This document shows positions 12,811 to 24,413 of a stretch of 64,000 nt of DNA, in pieces. Below the pieces are notes generated by a model. It saw nothing but the letters and a program-made list of their open reading frames with translations. It was not told where the DNA came from and did not search any database. The translations under genes were made by a program, and so were the position numbers. The DNA comes from Nannobrachium achirus (lineage: Eukaryota > Chordata > Actinopteri > Myctophiformes > Myctophidae), in contig OY997658.1 in assembly GCA_963921795.1 (NCBI GenBank), positions 26,713,456 through 26,777,455 of the forward strand, given 5' to 3'. The first letter of the stretch is position 1, and each line of letters starts with the position of its first letter.

Positions 12811-12930
12811 TGTAGCCTATACGGTATGTGCGTTGGCTCTCGTCAACGTGCCTGGCACTTTGGCTGACTGGTCAGCGTGCATACCTGGCAAATCAGGGTC
12901 CCGGGTTCGCCTCCCGGCCGTGACGCTACA
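12811..12930 (+). repeat. TRIM left LTR with tRNA-like segment
   Basis: A box TGGCTGACTGG at 12861-12871 and B box GGTTCGCCTCC at 12904-12914, spaced as in tRNA genes. D-stem GCTG/CAGC and T-stem CCGGG/CCCGG are perfect; CCTG/CAGG can form an anticodon-like stem. The acceptor stem does not pair. Confidence 0.75.
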
Positions 12931-12931
12931 T

Positions 12932-12945
12932 TGGTGGCAGCGGTG
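12932..12945 (+). other. TRIM primer binding site, tRNA-Leu type
   Basis: TGGTGGCAGCGGTG, one base after the LTR end, is complementary to the CCA end and acceptor/T region of vertebrate tRNA-Leu(AAG) as I recall it. All 14 bases match, then the match breaks. Confidence 0.7.
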
Positions 12946-13102
12946 CAGAGGGGAAGTATTCATCCCCGGCGGCGGTGCAGACCTGTCCGGCTAGTAGGCT
13001 ACGACTGTTCCCCCCTGAGTTGCGTTTGAACCCCCTGGTTTCAAAGTCGATCTTAGATCCTGGCCGGCGCGCGTGGTCGCGCTTCCAGGTAGAGGGGACG
13101 AC

Positions 13103-13222
13103 TGTAGCCTATACGGTATGTGCGTTGGCTCTCGCCAATGTGCCTGGCACTTTGGCTGACTGGTCAGCGTGCATTCCTGGCAAATCGGGGTCCCGGGTTC
13201 GCCTCCCGGCCGTGACGCTACA
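13103..13222 (+). repeat. TRIM right LTR with tRNA-like segment
   Basis: Same length as the left LTR. A box at 13153-13163, B box at 13196-13206; none of the four differences falls in either box. Confidence 0.75.
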
Positions 13223-13591
13223 CCACTACCAACAGGGGGTGGTGTTGTGCAGTCTGGTTTATTAACCAGGCTAACTCGGGAGAGTTTCCGAAAGAAGCTA
13301 TAGACTTGTGTCTGGGTGAGTCTATAAAGTCTATGTAAAGTTATTTTATATAAAACCTAAAGGAAAATTAATTGAAACTAAAATAAAAACAAATTAACAA
13401 ATTAACAATGTAACTAAATAAGAAATATAATTAGATTAAAAATGTTGTGTTATAGGCTACTGTACAGTATAGCACCGAGCGGCAGGCATGCGTGCACACA
13501 TGCACGTGCGCGCGCACGTGATGTGCATGTGACTTCATGAATTTAGAGGGGAACCACTTCTAAAATCCATATCACACCACTGCGCCGGCGG
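13223..13591. other. Intergenic, nothing recognised
   Basis: After the end of the host MITE (about 13278) there is AT-rich sequence without exon signals. Confidence 0.4.
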
Positions 13592-13614
13592 GCACGCACG
13601 CACACACACACACA

Positions 13615-13710
<96 letters not shown>
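13592..13710. repeat. (GCAC)n/(AC)n microsatellite
   Basis: A compound tract: about 20 CACG/GCAC tetramers flanked by AC repeats on both sides. Confidence 0.97.
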
Positions 13711-13711
<1 letters not shown>

Positions 13712-13815
13712 GGGCTTTATTGGCATGAGAACACACACACCTCCTAACCGCGTGGTGGCAGCGTGATGTAAACCCACTTCACTTTTGTGGGGGAGGAGAG
13801 AGCGAGAGGCGTGAT

Positions 13816-14510
13816 CTATTCTGCATCTAGCTTAAGGCAAAACCCTAATTCCGAGTGAACATTTTTAACTAAAGTCTTTGCTTTTGGGGTCCCTGCTGGA
13901 ATAAGATGGGGGTCCTAACCCTACATATCATTTTGGGGGTCCTTGACGAGACAAAGTTTGAGAACCACAGAAATAGGCCTACTATTAAATCTTTTTCAGA
14001 AAACTGCTATAAAGAATCGGCCTAAATCAGTGGTTCTCAAACGTTGTCATATCAAGGACCCCCGATTGCCCCGAAATGATATGTATTTGGCCGCGGACCC
14101 CCATCTCAATTATATGTTGTTCCAGGCCAGGGACCCCCATCAGACGCAAATAAAGCTTTTTCTTTCACTTTGATTAATATCTCTGAACTGAATGGTGAAA
14201 TTCTTACAAACATAAATCTGAAATCTGGAAATCTGACATTATACACCCTTGGATATTTTATGGATCTATTTACTTGTTCTTTTTATTTATTTATTGACTT
14301 TTGTTTCTGACCAATTTGTCTCTGTTTTGTCTCGTCCAATTTGTCCTTTTTGTTTCTTGTTTTTGCTTGTTTTGATATGGCCTTGGGGGGCAGGGGGGTT
14401 GAGGGAAATGCCGAATTCAAAATGATGTAGGCATACATGTATGATTATTTGTTGAAAATGAAAAATGAAAATAAAGTGTTCGGTCTTGCCTCAAGCTAGA
14501 TGCAGAATAG
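13816..14510. mobile_element. 695-bp segment bounded by 25-bp inverted repeats
   Basis: 13816-13840 (CTATTCTGCATCTAGCTTAA then GGCAA) is inverted at 14486-14510 with one mismatch. Inside are two outward-facing ends of a hAT-type MITE: ...GTTTGAGAACCACAG at 13955-13969 and CAGTGGTTCTCAAAC at 14028-14042. The right boundary lies just upstream of the probable sec61g first exon. Confidence 0.6.
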
Positions 14511-14559
14511 ACACACACGCAGGAGAGAGAGGAGAGAGAGAGAGACCGGAAAAGCTGTT

Positions 14560-14700
14560 GTGTTTGACTCCTCCTCCTCCTGCAGTAAAGTGATCGTCAT
14601 CCTTTTGGACGGAGCAACGCTACGTGTCTGTCTTTTCTTTAGTTCTTCTCTGACCTGCTGCCTTCACGCTTCTGATCTACACTACACTACTAACACACAG
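14560..14700 (+). other. sec61g: Probable sec61g non-coding exon 1
   Basis: A pyrimidine-rich stretch without repeats ends in CACACAG followed by a GTAAAT donor at 14701, about 2.5 kb upstream of the coding exon, whose acceptor (TCCACAG) is at 17187. Vertebrate SEC61G has a non-coding first exon, which fits. The start of the exon is not visible in the sequence, so 14560 is a guess. No TATA box is seen. Confidence 0.45.
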
Positions 14701-14812
14701 GTAAATATGTCCACACTTAACCTATTTAGAACAGTTACGTTCAAACGTAATCCTTCATAACATTGTTGTTTATGCCTCAATCGTAGCCTACGTCTTCATA
14801 CGACGTATTGCG

Positions 14813-14891
14813 AAAAAAACAACCGATTTACAAGCTCAAAACGCGTCGCGAGGCGACGCGTTTTGAGCTTGTAAATCGGCTGTTTTTTTTT
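14813..14891. repeat. GATCTACAAGC palindrome, GATTTAC variant
   Basis: Arms of about 37 bp around a 3-nt loop: CCGATTTACAAGCTCAAAAC is mirrored by GTTTTGAGCTTGTAAATCGG. The C-to-T change in the core is present in both arms. Confidence 0.9.
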
Positions 14892-15088
14892 ACTACATTC
14901 AAGTTTAAATGCTTCGTGTATTTTAAAACGTTCCTTTCTTGCGTTTAGAGTGATTATCGGTATTGGGGTAACGTGGTTCTAGCAGTAATCATCAGACCAC
15001 CCATTGACCTGCTTACTTGTAAAGTTAGCTGGTCGTGTCTGTAAAGGAGATAGGCCACGTAGCATTAATGTCGTTGTTTTATCTAAAC

Positions 15089-15466
15089 CAGGGGTCTTCA
15101 TCAGGGGGTCCGCCGAGACCCCTAGGGGGTCCTCAGTTACTACAGGGGGTCCTCCAAATCTTTGTGTGAAAGAAAGAAAAAATAAAAGCTCATTTTTTAG
15201 CCAGATTCTTAACCATATTCTGAGAACTTTAGCCAAAGTAGATCGGCTATTTTCGGCAAAGAGGTTTGGTGTGTAGAGGGAAGAAGTATTGAAAGTTCAT
15301 TTGGTTAAATGTCTGGAAACACAAATTGACATGAATCCATAACACACTGATGATTGTGCTGTCAAACGATGAAAATATATGGAATCTATGAACAGGTTGT
15401 GGGGGTCCCTGCTTCATCTCTCTCTCAACTAAGGGGTCCTTGGTCTGAAAACGTTGAAGACCTCTG
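15089..15466 (+). mobile_element. hAT-type MITE, CAGGGGTCTTCA termini (378 bp)
   Basis: Starts CAGGGGTCTTCATC and ends GTTGAAGACCTCTG. The 8-bp target duplication ATCTAAAC is perfect (15081-15088 and 15467-15474). It contains a collapsed palindrome remnant (GTAGATCGGCTATTTTCGGC, 15238). Same family as 20361-20756 and 44061-44473. Lies in sec61g intron 1. Confidence 0.9.
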
Positions 15467-15754
15467 ATCTAAACGCCATTTGATAGATCCATATGCTTTT
15501 TGTTAAATATAATCGATCTACATAGCCTATAGATGTGCGGTGGTTCAAATGTGAATGATTGTTTGTAATAAGGTTTAGTTATTGTGTACAGATGATGATG
15601 AGGACGTCCACTGTTTGGCGACGTCAGCACTAACACAAAGTGATGTTAGCTATTGAGTTGATTAGCTGTTAGCCTGTTAGCTTAGCTAGCTGTTGAGTGA
15701 TCTGATCAGTGATCTGTGACTGAGATTAACTTTTTAAACACTGACTGATTAGAT

Positions 15755-16166
15755 CAGGGGTCTTCAACGTTTTCAGGCCAAGGACCCCTTAGCTGAGAGA
15801 GAGATAAAGCAGGGACCCCACTACGTTTTGGATAACATTTTGTTGCAGATTAAACATTTTCATGGATTTCTGAGACAGCTTATAGACTTGTTTGACAGCA
15901 ATATCATCTGTGTAGGTTGTTGGTTTGATGTTTGTTTTTAGACATTGAACGACTTTAACCATCAATACTTAGTCTGCTTTTCTTTTCACTCTACACCAAA
16001 TCTCTTTGCCAAGAATAGCAGATCTACAAGCTCACCACTGTTCGACTGTTGTGAGCTTGGAGATCTGCTATTCTTGGCTAATGTTCCACACAGAATAGGG
16101 ATACTAGGGTTCAAGTGGTTAGTGTAGACAAAATAAAGTTCTCATCACACAAAGATTTGGAGGACC
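15755..16166 (-). mobile_element. hAT-type MITE of the same family, one end lost
   Basis: CAGGGGTCTTCAACGTTTTC at the left; the right end stops at GGAGGACCCCTAGTA without the terminal repeat. Contains palindrome 16008-16078. Confidence 0.7.
16008..16078. repeat. GATCTACAAGC palindrome (71 bp)
   Basis: GCCAAGAATAGCAGATCTAC is mirrored by AGATCTGCTATTCTTGGC. The outer arm GCCAAGAA is unlike other copies yet still symmetric; the core has one mismatch (CTACAAG against CTTGGAG). Confidence 0.9.
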
Positions 16167-16369
16167 CCTAGTACATCTTGCTATTGTCAACGCTTGGCTA
16201 ATAAAAGATACACGTTACTATAGTTAAGTTATTATTATGTTATAAGTGTAGAAAATAGAGGAGTGTGTCAAAACATTACACAGAGACAATGCGTACTCAT
16301 TCCCTGGTTTACTCTAGGATAGGATATATAGACAAATATATAGTTTTGACATGTACTGCTCAACACAGG

Positions 16370-16640
16370 TTCTTGATGTCTGGTCCGGGGACCACCAGGG
16401 GTCCCTGTGGACCCTTGATGGATCTGTAAAACAGAAGGCTTACAAATGGAACCAAATTGGACCCTTAGGGGCCCATTTAGCTAAAATGTTCACATTCAGC
16501 GAGCATTAAATACTGAGGATTTTCCAGCATAGATTGGGGTCCCATAAATAGCAAAGTGTATCAAATGGGGGGGGGGCTTGTATCCTAATAGTGCATATCA
16601 TACCGGGGGTCCTTGGAAGACACAGGATGAGAACCATGCA
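16370..16640. mobile_element. Decayed hAT-type MITE
   Basis: ACAGGTTCTTGATGTCTGG at the left and GGGGTCCTTGGAAGACAC ... GATGAGAACCATG at the right resemble the CAGTGGTTCTC/GAGAACCACTG family. Boundaries are approximate. Confidence 0.4.
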
Positions 16641-16679
16641 TATCCTTACATTACTGTACAACATGGTATCCTATATATG

Positions 16680-16749
16680 TAGTGAAAATAGCAGATCTAC
16701 GAGCTCACAACGCAGCGTGAATGAGCTTGTAGATCTGCTATTTTCACTA
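16680..16749. repeat. Stand-alone GATCTACAAGC palindrome (70 bp)
   Basis: TAGTGAAAATAGCAGATCTA ... TAGATCTGCTATTTTCACTA, with no larger MITE recognisable around it. It suggests that the unit ends at TAGTGA/TCACTA. Confidence 0.9.
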
Positions 16750-17158
16750 GTTTGGGTCCTGGGCATTGATTGATTGATTGAAGAAGATTGAAGACGCTTA
16801 GAAGGTTTGCTTAGGAAAGGTACAGTTTCATGACCGTACAACGTTAACTAAAAGGAGATCCTTTACACCACTTTACCACTTTATGTATAAAACACAGTAC
16901 TTTGCACAGCATATCATCAATAACAAAAGGGAAAAAGGCATTCAAAAAAGAAGGTAAAAAAATAAAAGGAAGATATTTGCAGTGGAAAAGGGGAGGTGAG
17001 TATGGGCTTGGCCTATTACAAGTTTCGAGTAGCAGCCATCTGTAGGTGACTTTTCAGACCCATTAAACCGTCAAAATGTCTAGTCTCTCTTTTTGGTCTC
17101 AACCTGAGAAGTTTGGGAGGCGCTGCTGTATCCTATATGATCTATACCCTATCTCTAA

Positions 17159-20016
<2,858 letters not shown>

Positions 20017-20026
<10 letters not shown>

Positions 20027-20195
20027 ACTTCCGCTGGTCACAGAACTACATGACCCAGAGGCCGGAGCGGTGCATATTGTGATATAGTGGTGTTGGGGCT
20101 GAGCGTTAAAGAATAATTGTCATTTTTACATTCTGTACATTTGTATCTGACTAAATAAACCATGGAATCCAGTGCATTAGTTCCGTGGTGACTGT
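20017..20195 (+). other. sec61g: sec61g terminal exon and 3' UTR
   Basis: 10 coding nt, TGA at 20024-20026, a short 3' UTR and the AATAAA signal at 20154-20159. The cleavage site is taken as about 20175-20195. Confidence 0.85.
20154..20159 (+). promoter_or_regulatory. Polyadenylation signal AATAAA of sec61g
   Basis: AATAAA 128 bp after the stop codon, followed by a TG-rich stretch (TTCCGTGGTGACTGTG). Confidence 0.85.
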
Positions 20196-20360
20196 GTTAA
20201 AAAAACGTGTTTTAAATATGTATTTTAAATGGAACAGCACTGGACAGCTTGTCCAGTCAAACTTTGACGCAAAACGTCCTCTGTTGGTAGCACTATTCAA
20301 CCAATCACATTGTTTGTGTTCTTATTAGTTTGGTCTACTGCCCACCTTACTGCTCTAAGT

Positions 20361-20756
20361 CAGGGGTCTTCAACAGGGGGTCCGCAGCCCCTAGGGGGTC
20401 CTCAGAGTTACTACAGGGGGTCCTCCAAAACTAAGTGATAGAACCCTTTTTCCCTTTTTTTTTTTTTTATACTAACCACTCCCTAGTGTCCATATTCTGA
20501 GAACGTTTGCCAAAATTAGCAGATCTACAAGCAAAGAGGTTTTGTGAGCAAAGAGGTTTGGTGTAGAGGGGGAAAAAGTACAAGCACAGAGGGAAAGCTC
20601 ACGTTTATTAAGTATTGACAGTTCAAGTGGTTAAACGCTGAAGATTGTGCTTTCAAACGATGAAACTATATGGAATCTATGAAAAGGTTGACGGGGTCCC
20701 TGCTTCATTTCTCTCGCAACTAAGGGGTCTTGGCCTGAAAATGTTGAATACCCCTG
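20361..20756 (+). mobile_element. hAT-type MITE, CAGGGGTCTTCAAC termini (396 bp)
   Basis: Starts CAGGGGTCTTCAACAGGGGG and ends GTTGAATACCCCTG. Target duplication CTCTAAGT/CTCTATGT (7 of 8). A half palindrome (20511-20533, GCAGATCTACAAGC) lies inside. Confidence 0.85.
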
Positions 20757-20895
20757 CTCTATGTAATTCAGATCACTTGCTGTATGTACAACCTTAAGGG
20801 GAGTGATTCGTAAAAATGTTAATTCGTAAACCCCCAGTTTGGTATACATTAGGCCAGTGGTTCTCAACCTTTTCAGGCTGCAACCCCCCACACCC

Positions 20896-20985
20896 TAGCC
20901 TGGCTTGGTCAGACTGATAATGTGGATTCAGTCACGTGTTGCCCACTGAGTGAATCCACATTATCAGTCTGGCTAAGCCAGGCTA
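20896..20985. mobile_element. 90-bp palindromic MITE, TAGCCTGGC termini
   Basis: TAGCCTGGCTTGGTCAGACT is mirrored by AGTCTGGCTAAGCCAGGCTA; arms of about 36 bp with few mismatches. Confidence 0.8.
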
Positions 20986-21234
20986 CCCCCACCCTGTCAA
21001 GCACTTGGAATTGTAGGAGTTGAGGCATTACATTTAGTTTCCACAGAGAAATATTGAATGTCAATTTCAAAATGTTTGCCTCTTTCTTAGGTAATATATT
21101 GACAATTTGGCCAATGTTAAACTTTTATAGTACAAGTTTGTTGATTACTTTTGATGGTTGATTTCAGAGTTGTTAAACCAAGATCTAAGAAGGTCCTTAA
21201 AGTTAGGCCTAGAATTATTGAATGCTTTAACCAG

Positions 21235-21310
21235 TGAAAAATAGCAGATATACAAGCTCACAGCGCGGCACCGAGTGCCACACTGCAAGCTTGTAGATCT
21301 GCTATTTTTG
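21235..21310. repeat. GATCTACAAGC palindrome, GATATAC/GATCTAC
   Basis: AATAGCAGATATACAAGCTC is mirrored by GCTTGTAGATCTGCTATT; loop region GCGCGGCACCGAGTGCC. Confidence 0.85.
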
Positions 21311-21331
21311 AAAAATGTTTGAATATATGTA

Positions 21332-22097
21332 CACTGCTCAAAAAAATAAAGGGAACACCCAAAAAACCCAACATAGACCTGCCAGTCTATGTGTTCTCTG
21401 GCAAATGTCAATCGGGCTGCACGGTGTTGGGCTGTGAGCACAGGCCCCACTTGTGGACGTCGGGCCCTCATACCACCATCATGGAGTCTGTTTCTCACAG
21501 TTTGAGCAGAAACATTCACATTAGTGGCCTGCTGAAGGTCGTTTTGTAGGGCTCTGGCAGTGCTCCTCCTGTTCCTCCTTGCACAAAGGACCAGATAGCG
21601 GTCCTGCGGCTGGGTTGTTGTCCTCCTACGGCCCCCTCCACGTCTCCTGGTGTACTGGCCTGTCTCCTGGTATCGCCTCCATGCTCTGGACACTGTGCTG
21701 GGAGACACAGCAAACCTTCTTGCCACAGTGCGCATTGATGTGCCATCCTGGATGAGCAGCACTACCTGAGCAACTTCTGTGGGTTGCAGATACCGCCTCA
21801 TGCTACCTCTAGTAGTCAGGGCACTGGCAAAATCCAAAACTAACCAAACATCTGCCAGAAAGGATGAGGACAGGCAAATGGTCTGTGGCCACCACCTGCA
21901 AAACTATTCCTTTTTTAGGGGTTGTCTTGCAAATTGCCTCATTTTCACCTGTTGTCTTTTCCATTTGCACAACAGCAGATGAAACTGATTCATAATCAGT
22001 GTTGCTTCCTAACTGGCCAGGTTGATATCCCAAAAGTATGATTGACTTGGAGTTACATTGCAATGATTATGCGTTCCCTTTATTTTTTTGAGCAGTG
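21332..22097 (-). mobile_element. Internally deleted Tc1-like transposon (766 bp)
   Basis: Ends CACTGCTCAAAAAAATAAAG and CTTTATTTTTTTGAGCAGTG, flanked by TA on each side (21330-21331, 22098-22099). The related MITE at 51591-51610 shows the same sequence uninterrupted around a single TA, so the insertion and the TA duplication are directly visible. Confidence 0.92.
21355..21837 (-). pseudogene. Tc1-like transposase, N-terminal half only
   Basis: About 160 codons encode the paired-type DNA-binding region of a Tc1/mariner transposase. The first helix-turn-helix is visible in [19 protein letters not shown]; a GRRR-type hook (GGGRRRTT) and a second helix-turn-helix ([19 protein letters not shown]) follow. 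The frame breaks just after FAREHIDW, where the catalytic DDE domain should begin, and runs into the terminal repeat and then host sequence. Roughly the C-terminal 180 residues of a usual ~340-aa protein are missing, so it cannot transpose by itself. A truncated product that still binds DNA could act as a competitor, but that is speculation. Confidence 0.88.
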
Positions 22098-22395
22098 TAT
22101 TTTCAAAGCGAACGTTTGTAACTAAAATTTTGCTTCTGGGTGGTCCCTGGAACTAAATATGATGGGGGTCCGTGGCCAAATAAATATCATTTTTGGGGTC
22201 CTTCAAATGAAAAGGTTTGAGAACCACTGACATAGTAGTCTCTCAATAACAGACTAACTGAGCTCCATTTAAGTGAAAAGGACCTTTTCTCAATGGCTGG
22301 CCAGATTGCTGACATAGAAACATAGGCTTTTCAAAAAATCTTAGGATTCAAAAGACACTTATAGAATCAGGTCAAAATTCAAATTTTCACGATTT

Positions 22396-22445
22396 TTCAA
22401 AAATAGCAGATCTACAAGCTCGCAGTGCGGCACTCGCGCTGTGAA
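22396..22445. repeat. Half copy of the palindrome
   Basis: AATAGCAGATCTACAAGCTC GCAGTGCGGCACTCGCG, right arm lost where the repeat shared with 1205-1320 begins. Confidence 0.6.
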
Positions 22446-22456
22446 TCTACAATGAA

Positions 22457-22640
22457 TCTACAATGTGATGACATCACACCGTTGTACTTTACAATACAAA
22501 CCCCAAAATCAATCCTCCTGTTCTAGGCAACACAGAAGGGGGGGGGAACTTTTTTTCTATTTCCACACAACTCCTCTAAGGTATATTAATGACATATTTC
22601 AATACTGAAAATGGGTGGTCTTCCCCTCTAAGGACCCCAC
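22457..22640. repeat. Second copy of the 1205-1320 repeat
   Basis: GATGACATCACACCG through GAAAATGGGTGGTCTTCCCC; near-identical to 1205-1320 and 2330-2360. Confidence 0.65.
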
Positions 22641-23039
22641 TTTGAGAACCACTCACCCAGGGTCTTGATCAAGATGTAGTAAACATAAGATTTGCATGTG
22701 ATTAATCAGAGATGAGCTGATATAACAAAGCTGACCTCAGGCGTATTAGAAGAAAAAAAAATGTTAAAATGAGAAAATAGAGCCTGGTGTCCATTACAGA
22801 ACCAGCCATGGCTAGCAATTTCCATTTATTCGATTTATATATAAAATATTGAATTTTAACAACTTGAGTGAAGTACAGCACAGACAGTTTGGTGCAGGGA
22901 ATCTCTTCTGTGATTGGTCAATTACTCTTTTGAGGTGGGAGGTCGATCAGGGGCAATAGGCCCATAATGTGTTTGAGGTGCTGACCAGTTTTCCTGGTTA
23001 GGAGTCGGACCAATATCTATACCACCTCCACAGACATTA
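22641..23039. other. Intergenic, nothing recognised
   Basis: AT-rich flank of the gypsy element; no exon or repeat identified. Confidence 0.4.
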
Positions 23040-24412
23040 TGTAACCCAGTTGGGTATTTATAAGTTTGGGTTTCATGCTTGTTGTTTAAAATGTGTATAC
23101 TTATTTCTCTGTAATGTTTTATTTTCCCTGTTATTGTAAAGGGCTTTTATTTTGACTTACCAGTAGGAAGGGAAGGTGTGTGTGTGCATGCCTGCGTGCG
23201 TGTGTGTGCGTGCATGCGCGCATGCAGGTGTGAGATTGGACACAGATGCGGGGCTTTGAGTGATGAAAGGGAGAGAGGAGTTGGAACAGAGCGGAGGCAG
23301 TGTGAAGGAGAGAATTGTTTGATGTGAAGAAATGAACGTAACGCACGTTATTTAATGTACAGTATTTACCAGACTGGTGACAAAGCAGTTTGTAGAGTGA
23401 GTTGCGAGTGTTGGACTGGTTAATGGACAGTGAATTCGACGAGGAGTTACTACGACGTTTCCAGCAGCACTGTGACTGTTTGTGTATGCTGTCTGGATGC
23501 TAGCTGGCTAAGTTAGCTGGACAGTGTATCATATAGTGGGAGGAGGTAGCCTATTTCGCTAACTCAGTAAAAGTATTAGCTACTAAATCTTCCTGAAGAG
23601 GACGTCGCCTGCAGCAGAACATCCCAGATAGCGGGTTGAGCTACCGGTAACGTTCAACCTTCCTCTGGCAACGTGGGACCTGCCCCTCATCTCTACACAG
23701 ACTCTGCCTTCCCTAAACGTCCCGTGCGCACGGACCACCGGCACGGTAGACCACCCGTGCACCCAAGACAATCACACAGAGCCCTCTCCTGGACTGTAAG
23801 TTGCCCTTTTTTGCTCGCAGAGAGCGAAGCTGTATTTTTTTGGACTATATCAGGCCTGCAACGGGGGGTTTTGAGATCTCTTTTTATTTTGTTTTGAAAG
23901 TGTTTTCATGCCGGCTTAGGTAGGACTTTAAAGGTTATAAGGTTTATAAGTTTAAATACTACTGCTGTGCTGAAAGGTACTATAATGTGTTGCTCAGTCA
24001 CTAGGGCTGTCAACTGATTTTTCATTTAATTCATTTCAAAGGTAAAAGTGTTGTTGCATTTTACTGTGAAGGTGAATAATTGAATTTCATTGAAAAGAGT
24101 ATCTGATTGATCACATTTCATTTTATTTCATGTTCATATTGCTTATTTGAATTCATATTTTTTATATAAAATTACAAAAGACATCTGGTTGTGTTTTTCA
24201 CATGCTTAAAAGGGGATTTCATAATTAAGGTGTGCATTTCATAAGGTTTAAAGTGTTTAAAAAGGAGTTAAAAAGGTTTGAGTTAAAAACTGGTTATTTG
24301 ATTACATTTAAGGGAATTCAAGTTGATTAAAAGTTTAAAACTGCTAGGTACTTTTAAGATAAAAGAACTTAGGGGCCCTGCCCATAAGTCATAAGGGGTT
24401 AAAGGGGCTACA
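23040..24412 (+). repeat. Gypsy 5' LTR (1373 bp)
   Basis: TG...CA ends. Contains a TATTTATAAG motif near 23057, a TG-rich stretch at 23177-23226 and T-rich 3' part. Open frames in it are not conserved coding regions. Confidence 0.95.
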
Positions 24413-24413
24413 T

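Larger units (their letters stand above)
12811..13222 (+). mobile_element. Miniature LTR retrotransposon (TRIM-like), 412 bp
   Basis: Terminal direct repeats of exactly 120 bp (12811-12930, 13103-13222) start TGTAGCC and end GCTACA, and differ at 4 positions. The element has a 14-nt tRNA-Leu-like primer site after the left LTR, a short purine stretch (AGAGGGGACGAC) before the right LTR, and the 4-bp target duplication CCAC on both sides. The internal 172 bp has no coding capacity. Both LTRs contain a tRNA-like segment. It must depend on proteins supplied in trans. Confidence 0.8.
12756..13278. mobile_element. Palindromic MITE that received the miniature LTR element
   Basis: Left part AGCCTGACTGCAAGCGTCAG ... 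and right part TTTATTAACCAGGCTA correspond to the ends of a related copy at 54425-54910. That copy has no insertion at the position where this one carries 12811-13222. Confidence 0.65.
20855..22229. mobile_element. CAGTGGTTCTCAA hAT-type MITE, itself twice invaded
   Basis: Left CAGTGGTTCTCAACCTTTTC, right AAAGGTTTGAGAACCACTG. It contains a 90-bp palindrome MITE (20896-20985), the GATCTACAAGC palindrome (21235-21310) and a Tc1-like element (21332-22097). The flanking 8-mers do not match, so the outer ends may belong to two copies. Confidence 0.6.
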
